DNA from: JABFRZ01 sp964631945 | GTDB lineage: Bacteria > Planctomycetota > UBA1135 > GCA-002686595 | Reading direction: 5' to 3' | DNA: 64,000 nucleotides | NCBI GenBank assembly: GCA_964631945.1 | Contig: CAZWAY010000032.1 | Location: forward strand, 1 to 64,000 | Part shown: one piece after another, positions 42,059 through 50,215 of the stretch | How positions within the stretch are numbered: position 1 is the stretch's first letter | Layout: the number at the start of each line of letters is the position of its first letter | Notes under the pieces: model-generated | Database searches by the model: none | Seen by the model: the letters and a program-made list of their open reading frames with translations, nothing else | Told to the model about the DNA's origin: nothing | Translations under genes and position numbers: made by a program

Positions 42059-44350
42059 GTGCCGCGCTCCCTCCCGCGTCCCTTCGCCCTCGCGCTCGTC
42101 CCCCTGCTCGCCGGCCTGCTCGCGCAGGCCGCGGGCCCGCTGCCGCTGGTGCGGCTCGCGGACGGCGAGCATCCGGGCGAGCTCGATTTCGTGGTGCGCG
42201 AGCGCGGCGCCGGCCCGATCCCGGCGCGCCTGACCTTCGTGCCCGTGGCGGGCGCCGCGGGCGACCCCGGCGGCCGAGCGCGGCTGTTCCCCTGCACCGA
42301 CGCCGCGCCGCTTGAGTTCGCGGCGCGCGACGACGTGCTCTACTCGAAGAACGGCGCGGGCCGCATCAGCGTCCCGCCCGGGCGCTACACCGTGTTCGCC
42401 TCGCGCGGCCTGGAGTGGAGTCTCGCGGCGCGCGAGCTCGAGCTGGCCCCGGGCCAGGTCCGCCAGCTCGAGTTCGAGCTGGTGCACGAGCTCGACACGC
42501 GCGGCTGGCTCGGCGGCGACTTCCGCCTGCACACGCGCACCTTCTCCGGACACGGCGACGCCAACCTCGAGGAGCGCCTGCTGGCGTGCCTGGGCGAGGG
42601 CCTCGAATTCGCCGTGGCGAGCGATCACGACCACCACACCGACTACGCCCCGACCCTGCGCGCGCTCGGGCTCGAGGGACGGCTGGCGTGCTTCACCGGC
42701 AACGAGGTGCGCATCGGGGCCTTCGCGCAGCTGGGTCTCGACCCGCTGACGGGCACCAGCTCGGACCCGGCCTACGCCCGCGACTTCGACGCGCTCGAGA
42801 TCCTGAACGGCAACCAGGCGCTGGGCTACGACGATCCGCGCGCCGATGCGTGCGCCGCGTCCGGCCCGGCGCACGCGGCCCTGTGGGACTGGTTCCACCT
42901 GCTCGACCTGGGTGAGCGCTACGCCGCGCTCGGGAACTCCGCTTCGCACGACCTGCGCGCGGTCGTGGCCGGCTACCCGCGCAACTTCGTGCGCGTCGAG
43001 AGCGACGACCCGGCCGCGCTCGGCGCCGCGGCCCTGGTCGAGGCCGTGCGCGCCAAGCGCGTCTTCACCACCACCGGTCCGTTCCTCGAGTTCTCGGTGG
43101 CGGGCACCGAGATGGGCGGACTGGCGCGCGCCAGCGCGGGTCACGCGCGCCTGAGCCTGCGGGTACGGGCCGCGTCCTGGGTCGACTGCGACCGCGTGAA
43201 GGTGTGGGTGAACGGCGCGCTGGCGGCCACGCTGTCCGTCCCCGACACGCGCGCGCCGCTGCGACTCGAGCAGGAGCTCGAGCTGTGCCTGCAGCGCGTG
43301 TGCGAACGCCATGCGCGCACGGGCCCGCCGGCCGGGCCCTTCGACGCCTGGGTCGTGCTGGCGGTCGAGGGCGACGACCCGCTCGTGCCGGTGCTCGAGT
43401 CCCCCGCCCGACCCCTGGCCATCTCCAATCCGATCTGGATCGACGGCGACGGCGATGGGACGTGGACCAGCCCGCGCGAGCGCATCGGCGCCGAGCTGCG
43501 GGCACAGGCCACGCCCGCCATCGCGCGCGCCTGGTTCGCGCGGCTCACGCCCGCGGAGCAGACCCACGCGCTCGCGCTGGTTCCGCGCGGGCCCTTCGCG
43601 GCCGTACTGCTCGAGGACGGGCTGGTCTCGAGCGCGCGCGCCGTGCGCCGCTCGGCCGCGCACGCTTGTGAGCGCGTGGCCGTGGGCGGCGCGCTCGAGG
43701 GCGTGAAGCGCGCCTGGGACGCGAACACGGACGACCCCTTCCTGGGTGCGCTCCTGCTGCGCGTGCTGGCGCTCGCGCGCCCCGGACAGGTCGGCGCCAG
43801 CCTGGCGGCCTACGCGGAGCGCTTCGGCCAGGACTGCCTGCGACGCCATGCGGCCGAGCTCGGCGGGCTGCTCGCGGGCACCGACGTCGGGCACTGGCAG
43901 GGCCTCGGGCCGCTTGCACCCACGGGTCCCTGGCGCGCGCGCGCGGGCCCACCCGCAGCGCAGTCCCTGGTCGCCGAGGGTGAGCCCACCCTCGCGTGGC
44001 ACGAGCTCGTCGCGCGCCCCGCCGACGGCTACGTGGACCTGAAGGCCCTGCACGCCGAGCCCACCGAGAACACGCTCGTCTACGCGCAGACCTTCCTGCA
44101 CAGCCCCACGGCGCGCACGGTGCGCTGCGCCTTCGGCTGCGACGACGGCGGCCGCGTGTGGCTCGGAGAGCGCCTGGTCCACGAGGACCACGCCCAGAAG
44201 ACGGCGAACCCGCTCGAGCAGCTGCTCACGCTCGAGCTCGAGCCGGGCTGGAACCGCCTCGTGCTGGAGGTCGAGAACACGAGCGGCGAATTCGGCTTCT
44301 ACTTCCGCCTGCTCGAACCCGGACTCGAGAGCGCCGCGCAGCCGCGCTAG
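42059..44350 (+). CDS. Secreted CehA/McbA-like PHP-fold metallohydrolase
   Basis: A 763-residue protein with a signal peptide (core FALALVPLLAGLLAQA), an N-terminal beta domain (about 40-150), and a PHP/CehA-type domain (about 150-350). The domain is marked by LGGDFRLHTRTFSGHGD, ASDHDHHTDY, FTGNEVRI and GNSASHDL. The usual first metal motif is H-x-H; here it reads R-L-H, so one His ligand is missing although the others are kept. A further roughly 400-residue region includes a C-terminal beta module (GCDDGGRVWLGERLVHEDHAQ, in part) of carbohydrate-binding type. Role unknown: phosphoesterase, carbamate hydrolase or inactive relative. GTG 42059 gives a clean signal peptide; TTG 42047 is the alternative start. 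Confidence 0.72.
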   Translation: MPRSLPRPFALALVPLLAGLLAQAAGPLPLVRLADGEHPGELDFVVRERGAGPIPARLTFVPVAGAAGDPGGRARLFPCTDAAPLEFAARDDVLYSKNGAGRISVPPGRYTVFASRGLEWSLAARELELAPGQVRQLEFELVHELDTRGWLGGDFRLHTRTFSGHGDANLEERLLACLGEGLEFAVASDHDHHTDYAPTLRALGLEGRLACFTGNEVRIGAFAQLGLDPLTGTSSDPAYARDFDALEILNGNQALGYDDPRADACAASGPAHAALWDWFHLLDLGERYAALGNSASHDLRAVVAGYPRNFVRVESDDPAALGAAALVEAVRAKRVFTTTGPFLEFSVAGTEMGGLARASAGHARLSLRVRAASWVDCDRVKVWVNGALAATLSVPDTRAPLRLEQELELCLQRVCERHARTGPPAGPFDAWVVLAVEGDDPLVPVLESPARPLAISNPIWIDGDGDGTWTSPRERIGAELRAQATPAIARAWFARLTPAEQTHALALVPRGPFAAVLLEDGLVSSARAVRRSAAHACERVAVGGALEGVKRAWDANTDDPFLGALLLRVLALARPGQVGASLAAYAERFGQDCLRRHAAELGGLLAGTDVGHWQGLGPLAPTGPWRARAGPPAAQSLVAEGEPTLAWHELVARPADGYVDLKALHAEPTENTLVYAQTFLHSPTARTVRCAFGCDDGGRVWLGERLVHEDHAQKTANPLEQLLTLELEPGWNRLVLEVENTSGEFGFYFRLLEPGLESAAQPR

Positions 44351-44383
44351 CCGACCGTCGTCGACGGGGACGGCGTCGCGCGC

Positions 44384-45898
44384 TCAATCCTTCTTGGGTC
44401 GCTCGCGCAGCCGCGGCCGCTCGAGTTCGGGCCCCTCGTCCGGCTTCTCCGCGGGCGGTTCCGACTCGCGCCGGGCCGGGTCCACCGACCCGTCGGCGAG
44501 CGTCTGCACGGCCCGCAAGGCCAGCCGCGCCGCCGCTTCCATGTGCGCATAGTCGAGCGTGTCGGGCTCGTCCTCGGGCCAGCCGCTCTCGGGCTGCTCG
44601 GCGTAGCTCGACAGGGTCTGCGCGAGCAATCCGCCCTCCACCAGGTGGTGGGCATGGAAGCGCTGGAAGTGCAGCTTTTCCCGGCGCGGATCGGGCTCGA
44701 TGGGGATCCCGAGCTCCTTCCAGGCCGGGCCGAGATTGCTGCGCCCGTAGCCGGTCAGCCAGGGCTTGCCGGGACCGCCCACGAGTTCGTCGGGGTGCCC
44801 GAGGCGCTCGAAGCTCAGCGCGACCACGGTCTTCGCCAGCGGCGCGACCGGCGCGGCGAGGTAGCTCTTCGAACCCGTGCCGTCCACCTCCTCGCTGGCC
44901 AGGAAGGCGAACACCAGCGTGCGGGCCGGCGCGGGCCCGGCCGCGAAGGCCTGGGCCAGCTCCAGCACGAAGGCACAGCCGGAGGCGTTGTCGTCGGCGC
45001 CGTTGAAGAGCTGGTCCGTTTCGGCGGCGCGGCGCGGCGGGAGCTTGCCGTCGTGGTCGTAGTTGGCGCACAGCAGCACCACCTCGTCCGCGAGTTCGGG
45101 GCGCGCGCTGGTGCCCTTGCCGCGCACCCGGGCGATGACGTTGTGGTCCTCGATCGGCTCGACCACCTGCTCGACCAGGAGCTGCACGTATGCGTACTTC
45201 TTGCGCTCGAAGCCGGTGCGCAGGGGCCCGCGCAACTCGACCTGCTCGCACCCGTCCGGCTCGCGTGTGCGCACCAGACGCGGCGCGAACGCGAGCTGGG
45301 GCTTGCCCGCCTCGAGCCCATCGGGGCCGAGCAGGACCGTGAGCTCGAGGCCCCAGTCGGCCAGCGTCGTGATCCCCTTCGCGCTCAGGATGCGATGCTT
45401 CTCGTCGTTGCTGGCACTGAAATAGATCGCCTCGGCCGGGTTGCCCTCCAGCGGCATGCGCGCGTGGTTGTAGTCGTAGAAGAAGCGCAGCGGCAGCTTC
45501 TCGGTCGAGCGCAGCGGGCCGCGCGGGCTCACGCGGAAGTCCACGCCGTACTTCGCCTCGACCACCGCCCCGGATTCCTCGAAGAACAGGAGCCGCGGCG
45601 GGGACGGGTAGACGTGGCGTTCCAGGCCGGTGCTCTGGAAGTACGTGCCGCCCTCCCCGGCCGGCTCGACTCCGGACGCCGCCAGGACCTGCGCCAGGTA
45701 GTGGGCCGCGCGCTGGGCCCCGCTCGAGAGCGACGCGCGGCCCCCCAGCTCGTCCGAGGCCAGGAAGCGCACGTGGTGCTCGAGCTCGGCGCGTGTGATG
45801 GCCGGATCGACGGCGGGCAGGGCTTCCTGGCGGGGTTCTTGCGGCGTGAAGGAAAGGGCGAGAACGAGAGCGGAGGCGAACAACGGGACGCTGGGCAT
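44384..45898 (-). CDS. Secreted M28-family metallopeptidase-like protein
   Basis: A 504-residue protein with a signal peptide (1-18) and an M28/transferrin-receptor-like peptidase core. Typical pieces are NVIARVRGKG, DEVVLLCANYDHDG, NGADDNASGCAFVLELAQAF, TLVFAFLASEEVDGTGS and SFERLGH. The metal-bridging Asp (ADDNASG) and catalytic Glu pair (SEE) are present. The first His ligand normally found in a HYD block is Asn here (NYDHD), though a His follows two residues later. A 100-residue PA-like insertion lies before the core. The C-terminal tail is Pro/Glu/Arg-rich. Activity is uncertain. Confidence 0.78.
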   Translation of the reverse strand: MPSVPLFASALVLALSFTPQEPRQEALPAVDPAITRAELEHHVRFLASDELGGRASLSSGAQRAAHYLAQVLAASGVEPAGEGGTYFQSTGLERHVYPSPPRLLFFEESGAVVEAKYGVDFRVSPRGPLRSTEKLPLRFFYDYNHARMPLEGNPAEAIYFSASNDEKHRILSAKGITTLADWGLELTVLLGPDGLEAGKPQLAFAPRLVRTREPDGCEQVELRGPLRTGFERKKYAYVQLLVEQVVEPIEDHNVIARVRGKGTSARPELADEVVLLCANYDHDGKLPPRRAAETDQLFNGADDNASGCAFVLELAQAFAAGPAPARTLVFAFLASEEVDGTGSKSYLAAPVAPLAKTVVALSFERLGHPDELVGGPGKPWLTGYGRSNLGPAWKELGIPIEPDPRREKLHFQRFHAHHLVEGGLLAQTLSSYAEQPESGWPEDEPDTLDYAHMEAAARLALRAVQTLADGSVDPARRESEPPAEKPDEGPELERPRLRERPKKD

Positions 45899-46030
45899 GC
45901 GATTCTTTGGGCGGGGAGCAGCGGATCCTGCCAGGCGACGCGGTCGGCCGTCCAGTGCGATCGGTCCGGGACTACGCGCGCGGACCCTGCCGGTTGGAAG
46001 CCCACGCTAACCCCCGCCGGGACCGGCGAG

Positions 46031-46036
46031 TATCGT
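46031..46036 (+). promoter_or_regulatory. Predicted -10 element TATCGT
   Basis: TATCGT ends 9 nt before ATG 46046 with no ribosome site between. Confidence 0.4.
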
Positions 46037-46045
46037 CTCGCACGC

Positions 46046-47464
46046 ATGTCGAGTCCTGCGCCCGCAACGGCCGGGTTGGTCCTCGCCCTGGCCGCGTTCC
46101 TGGCGGGCTGCGGCGAGGATCGGCCCCGCTCGGTCGCGCCCGGAAGGGCGCTGGTGCTGATCACCTGCGACACGCTGCGCGCGGACCGACTGGGGTTCGA
46201 GGGCTGCCCGGACGCGACCAGCCCCCACCTGGACGCCCTGGCTCGGGAGTCGCTCGTGTACGAGCACGCCTGGTCGACGGTGCCCGTCACCGGCCCGGCC
46301 TTGTCGGCCCTGATGACCGGACGATTGCCGGAGGAGCTCGGCCTGGAGGGCAATCGCACGCTGCTCGCGGGCGCCGCGACCACCCTGGCCGAACGCCTGC
46401 GCGAAGCCGGCGTCGACACCGGCGCGGTCGTTTCCAACTGGGTGCTGCGGCGCCGGGACGGCCTGAGCGAAGCCGGCCTGTGGCAAGGCTTCGCGCACTT
46501 CGACGATCGCATGGAAGTGCCCGAGCGCAGCCGACCGCACCTGCGCGAGCGCCTGGCGCCGGACACGACCGACGCCGCGCTCGACTGGCTCGACCAGCGT
46601 CCTCCCGAGCAGGCCTTCTTCCTGTGGGTGCACTATCAGGACCCGCACGGGCCCTACACACCGCCCGAGGACTGCCTGGTCGCGGCGCGCGAGACCGACG
46701 AGGCGCCGCTCGAGGTCGGCAACGACGAGAGCGGGCGGGGCGCCCTGCCGGCCTACCAAGCGATCGACGGCGAGCGCAGACCCGCGGTGTACCGCGCGCG
46801 CTACGAGGCCGAGATCCGCTTCTTCGACCGCGAGGTCGGCCGCCTGCTGGACGGACTACGCGAGCGCGGCGTGCTCGAACGCGCGCTGGTGGTCTTCACG
46901 GCCGACCACGGCGAGTCGCTCGGCGAGCACGGCTACTACTTCTCGCACGGCCAGAACCTGCACCGCGAGCTGCTGCAGGTGCCGCTCCTCCTGCGCCCGC
47001 CGGGCGGTGCGCCGACCCCCGGCCGCGTGGCCGCGCCGGTCTCGCACCTCGACCTGTACCCGACGCTGCTGGGCTCGTTCGGGCTGGATGCGGGCCGGAC
47101 GCGCGGGATCGATCTCTTGCGCACGCTCCCGCCCGAAGAGCGCGTCCTGCCCCACTACCTGCGCGGGGCCTGGGGCGCCACCGACGCGGGCTACCGGCTG
47201 CTGGTCGAGAAGGGCCGGCACCAGCTCTTCGACCTCGCGCTCGATCCGCACGAGGAACACGACCTGTTCGCGAGCCAGCCCGAGCGCGCGCGCGCCCTGG
47301 CCGCGGCCCACCTGGCCTTCGCGCGCGCGCTGCCGTCGCTGGCCCTGCAGCCCGAGCGGCCCGGGCTGGACGACGCGGAGCGCCAGGGGCTCGAAGCGCT
47401 CGGCTATGCCGGCGGAAGAGACGAGCCGGAGGCCGACGGCGAGCCTCCGCAAGACGACCACTAG
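46046..47464 (+). CDS. Sulfatase-fold lipoprotein (alkaline phosphatase superfamily, Thr nucleophile)
   Basis: A 472-residue protein with lipobox FLAGC (Cys about residue 22), so periplasmic or surface-anchored. The fold motifs of sulfatases are clear: ITCDTLRADRLG (first metal Asp), HYQDPHGPYTPPE, FTADHGESLGEHG (metal Asp/His) and HLDLYPTLL. At the site where sulfatases carry the Cys/Ser that becomes formylglycine (C-x-P-S-R), this protein has T-G-P-A-L. The nucleophile is therefore probably Thr, as in phosphoethanolamine transferases and phosphatases of the superfamily. It may be a phosphodiesterase or transferase rather than a sulfatase. Divergent from the M28 gene. Confidence 0.82.
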   Translation: MSSPAPATAGLVLALAAFLAGCGEDRPRSVAPGRALVLITCDTLRADRLGFEGCPDATSPHLDALARESLVYEHAWSTVPVTGPALSALMTGRLPEELGLEGNRTLLAGAATTLAERLREAGVDTGAVVSNWVLRRRDGLSEAGLWQGFAHFDDRMEVPERSRPHLRERLAPDTTDAALDWLDQRPPEQAFFLWVHYQDPHGPYTPPEDCLVAARETDEAPLEVGNDESGRGALPAYQAIDGERRPAVYRARYEAEIRFFDREVGRLLDGLRERGVLERALVVFTADHGESLGEHGYYFSHGQNLHRELLQVPLLLRPPGGAPTPGRVAAPVSHLDLYPTLLGSFGLDAGRTRGIDLLRTLPPEERVLPHYLRGAWGATDAGYRLLVEKGRHQLFDLALDPHEEHDLFASQPERARALAAAHLAFARALPSLALQPERPGLDDAERQGLEALGYAGGRDEPEADGEPPQDDH

Positions 47465-47465
47465 A

Positions 47466-48296
47466 CTAGCGCGCCCGGCTGGTCGACCACCGCGCCACGC
47501 CGTCGAAGCAGGCGCGCAGGCGCGCCACGCGCGGCTCCTCGACCGGCTCCCCGGCGCGCCCGTCGCGCTCGAGCGCCGAACCCACGATGGCGCCGTCGGC
47601 CAGGCCGAGCAGCGCTGCGGCGTTGCGCGCGTCCAGCCCGGAACCCACCAGGAGCGGCACGCCGCCGACGCGCGCGCGCACGCGCCCGAGTTCCTCCGCG
47701 CTGGGCGGCGCACCCGTGCGGCTGCCGGTCACGATCAGCGCGTCGGCACCGCCGCGCTCGGCCGCATCGGCGGCGGCCTCCTCCAGCGTCTCCCGGCCGA
47801 GCGGAGTGGCGTGCTTGACGTGCACGTCGGCCAGCAACACCACGCCCGGACACAGGCGCGCGCGCTCGCGCAGGGTCTCGGCCGCGCGTCCCTGCAACAG
47901 GCCCTGGTCGGCCACCATCGCGCCGGTGTGCACGTTGACGCGCAGGAAGTCGGCGCCTGCCGCGGCGCACAGCGCGAGCGCCGCGCGCGCGTCGTTGCGC
48001 AGCACGTTCACCCCCAGCGGGCGCTGCCCGACCACGGGCCGCACCTCGCGCAGCGCGAGCGCCAGCGCGGCCACCGTCTCGGCCGGCACCGCCGCGGGGA
48101 AGAAGGGCGCGTCGCCGTAGTTCTCGAGGATCAGTCCGTCGACTCCGCCCTGGACCAGCGCGCGCGCGTCGGCCACGGCGCGGGCCAGCAGCGCCTCCAT
48201 CGACCCCCCGTAGCGCGGCGCGCCCGGGGTCGGCAGGAGGTGCACGACCCCGAGGAAGAGCGGGTGCGGACCGGCGCGGAACCCGAGCGCGCTCAT
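47466..48296 (-). CDS. BtpA family protein
   Basis: A 276-residue TIM-barrel protein of the BtpA/SgcQ family. Match blocks: LGVVHLLPTPGAPRYGG, GGVDGLILENYGDAPF, LGVNVLRNDARAAL, FLRVNVHTGAM and LIVTGSRTGAPPS. In cyanobacteria BtpA is linked to photosystem I stability; in non-photosynthetic bacteria the family is thought to be metabolic and its reaction is unknown. Its ATG overlaps the stop of the metallopeptidase-like gene (ATGA). The stop is one base from the end of the convergent sulfatase-like gene. Confidence 0.88.
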   Translation of the reverse strand: MSALGFRAGPHPLFLGVVHLLPTPGAPRYGGSMEALLARAVADARALVQGGVDGLILENYGDAPFFPAAVPAETVAALALALREVRPVVGQRPLGVNVLRNDARAALALCAAAGADFLRVNVHTGAMVADQGLLQGRAAETLRERARLCPGVVLLADVHVKHATPLGRETLEEAAADAAERGGADALIVTGSRTGAPPSAEELGRVRARVGGVPLLVGSGLDARNAAALLGLADGAIVGSALERDGRAGEPVEEPRVARLRACFDGVARWSTSRAR

Positions 48297-49444
48297 CCTC
48301 GCTTCTTCTTCTCCTTGAGCGCGTAGTTGGCCTTCACGAAGGCGCGCCAGGCCTCCTCGAACTGGAAGGGCGACAGCCCGAGCGTCTCGGACAGCGCCTC
48401 CCGGACGGGCTTGCGCGCCTTGAGCGCGCGCGCCAGCGGGCCGAATCGGGCCGGCTGCGCGCGCAGCACGAAGTCGACGTAGGACCAGGCGTAGAGCTGG
48501 TCCTCCGGCGTCAGCTCGGTCGTGTTCTTGCCCGCCACGCCCAGGAAGCCCGGGGTCTGGTCGCGCTCGACCGCGGCGCGCACGCGCGGCTCCCACGAGC
48601 CGCGGCCGAGCTCGAGGATCGTGTCCGTCTCGACGTAGCAGTAGTGCCGCACGCCGCCGAAGAGCGTCATCTCGTAGGCGTGCGCCAGCCCTTCGTCGAT
48701 CCAGCCGGCGCGGATGTTGCCCGGCCAGATGCCGTCCCACACGTTCGAGAGCAGGCAGTGCGCGACCTGGTGCACCATCGCCTGGTGCAGCTCGAACTCC
48801 TCGTGCAGCCACTCCTTGTCGTAGAAGATCGACACGGCCGGAGCCGCGCCCATCAGCTTGGACTCGGTCGACGAGCTCTGGCGCGTGAAGGCCTGCGCGG
48901 CCTTCTCCTGGTCCTCGCGTCGCGACCACAGTGAGACGTGGGTGGGGCCGAGGAAATCGGAGTCGGCGGCGCCCACGTCGGCCGCGAAGCGCGCGAACAG
49001 CTGTTCCAGGCGCTCGAGGTAGAGGTGCATGGCGCCGTGCAGGCTGGCGCCGCCCTCGACGTCGAGCTTCGGGATGTCGAAGGTCAGCAGGAAGTGCGCG
49101 CTCTTCGCGTGGGCCAGCGGCCGGCCGAGCACCGCGTCGAGCGCGCCGAGTCCGCGGCGCCAGGCCTGGTTGGCCTCGACCAGGGCTGCGTGCTCCGGAC
49201 CCGGCTCGCGCGCGCACTTGGGGCAGGCGATGGTGTGCGTGCCGCCGCAGGTCGCGCAGGCGGCCGCGATCGAGCAGTAGACGGCCGCGCTCCCGGTGCA
49301 GGCGTGACGCGCCTCCTCCGGACAGGCGACCAGCGCGCTGTCCTTGCAGCGCTTGCACTCCTGCCACGGCTCGGCCGGCAGCGGAACCGGCGCGCAGAAG
49401 ACCGCCGACAGGCACAGCACCGAGCGCAGGAGCAACGCCGCCAC
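48293..49444 (-). CDS. Secreted peptidase-like protein with zinc ribbons and altered HExxH motif
   Basis: A 383-residue protein with a signal peptide (about 1-22) and then three CxxC-containing knuckles (CKRCKDSALVACP, CATCGGTHTIACPKC). The C-terminal 250 residues match the gluzincin-like MA family fold: VHQVAHCLLSN at the HExxH position and GWIDEGLAHAYEM about 25 residues later. The catalytic Glu of HExxH is Gln here, so proteolysis is unlikely if the alignment is right. The second helix (E-G-x-A) is kept. A non-catalytic metal or peptide-binding role is possible. GTG 49444 gives the signal peptide. It is 4 bp from the HAD gene and overlaps btpA. Confidence 0.65.
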   Translation of the reverse strand: MAALLLRSVLCLSAVFCAPVPLPAEPWQECKRCKDSALVACPEEARHACTGSAAVYCSIAAACATCGGTHTIACPKCAREPGPEHAALVEANQAWRRGLGALDAVLGRPLAHAKSAHFLLTFDIPKLDVEGGASLHGAMHLYLERLEQLFARFAADVGAADSDFLGPTHVSLWSRREDQEKAAQAFTRQSSSTESKLMGAAPAVSIFYDKEWLHEEFELHQAMVHQVAHCLLSNVWDGIWPGNIRAGWIDEGLAHAYEMTLFGGVRHYCYVETDTILELGRGSWEPRVRAAVERDQTPGFLGVAGKNTTELTPEDQLYAWSYVDFVLRAQPARFGPLARALKARKPVREALSETLGLSPFQFEEAWRAFVKANYALKEKKKRG

Positions 49445-49448
49445 GCCC

Positions 49449-50057
49449 CTATCCTGCCGCGAGCAGCCCGCGGCGCGCGAATTCGCGCGCGAGTTCCGCG
49501 GACGAGGTGAAGCGCAGGGCCGGGATGCCGAGCGCGCGCGCGGCGGCGCAGTTCGCCTCGCGGTCGTCGACGAACAGGCATTCCTCGGGCGCCACCGCCA
49601 GCCGCGCGAGCGGACCGGCGAAGGCCTCGCGATCGGGCTTGCGCACGCCCGTGTCGCACGAGACGAAGCTCCACTCCAGGAAGCGCGAGAGCGCCAGGCG
49701 CTGCTCGATCGCGTGGTACCAGCAGGGGTAGTTCGAGAGCGCGTGGATGGCATGGCCGCGGCCGGCGAGCGTGCCCAGCAGCGCCTCCATGCCCGGCAGC
49801 CAGCGGTAGGCCTCGTGCACGCTGCGCTGGAAGGCACCGTGGTCGAAGGCGCGCCCGTCGCGGAAGAAGCCCGTCAGGAACTCGGACTCGCTCAGCTGTC
49901 CGAGCTCGAACTCGATCCAGGCGGTCGGATGCTTGCAGGCGATCAGCTGCTCCAGGCTCATCCCGAAGAAGGCCGGCATATCGCGGTGGAAGGGCTCGTG
50001 CACGAGCGTGTCCATCACGTCGAACAGGAAGATCGGCCGGCGTTGGTTCGTCGCCAT
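49449..50057 (-). CDS. HAD-superfamily hydrolase
   Basis: A 202-residue haloacid-dehalogenase-like phosphatase. Motif I FDVMDTL (nucleophile Asp), motif II ALSNYP, motif III RKPDREAF (Lys) and motif IV FVDDREAN are complete. A helical cap lies between motifs I and II. Substrate not predictable; family members include small-sugar and nucleotide phosphatases. It leads the HAD-protease-like-BtpA run, with tRNA-Thr 36 bp upstream. Confidence 0.87.
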   Translation of the reverse strand: MATNQRRPIFLFDVMDTLVHEPFHRDMPAFFGMSLEQLIACKHPTAWIEFELGQLSESEFLTGFFRDGRAFDHGAFQRSVHEAYRWLPGMEALLGTLAGRGHAIHALSNYPCWYHAIEQRLALSRFLEWSFVSCDTGVRKPDREAFAGPLARLAVAPEECLFVDDREANCAAARALGIPALRFTSSAELAREFARRGLLAAG

Positions 50058-50093
50058 CGGCGCGGATGGGTCGAGCTCGACCCGAGAGCGATG

Positions 50094-50168
50094 TGGAGCC
50101 AGAGACGGGATTTGAACCCGTAACCCCCGCTTTACGAAAGCGGTGCTCTACCGTTGAGCTACTCTGGC
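50094..50168 (-). tRNA. tRNA-Thr (anticodon CGU)
   Basis: A 75-nt tRNA with encoded CCA. The acceptor GCCAGAG pairs with CTCTGGC; D arm AGCTCAACGGTAGAGC region; anticodon arm CCGCT-TTCGTAA-AGCGG gives anticodon CGT, which reads ACG; T arm GGGTTCAAATCCC. Standard cloverleaf with a short variable loop. Confidence 0.95.
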
Positions 50169-50173
50169 GTCCG

Positions 50174-50199
50174 CTCCGCCGCCGGGTTGGACGGCGGAG
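50174..50199. terminator. 8-bp hairpin between HEAT-protein gene and tRNA-Thr
   Basis: CTCCGCCG (50174-50181) and CGGCGGAG (50192-50199) flank a 10-nt spacer, 17 bp after the HEAT-protein stop. There is no T-run; it may end that transcript or mark a processing site before the tRNA. Confidence 0.4.
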
Positions 50200-50215
50200 A
50201 TCTCTCGCGGCTGTG

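Noticed and set aside
41264..44191. 975-codon minus-strand open frame through the CehA-like gene
   Set aside because: No domain or signal peptide; its sequence mirrors codon bias of the plus-strand gene with clear family motifs.
46046..47464. Active formylglycine sulfatase
   Set aside because: Thr occupies the Cys/Ser position of the modification motif.
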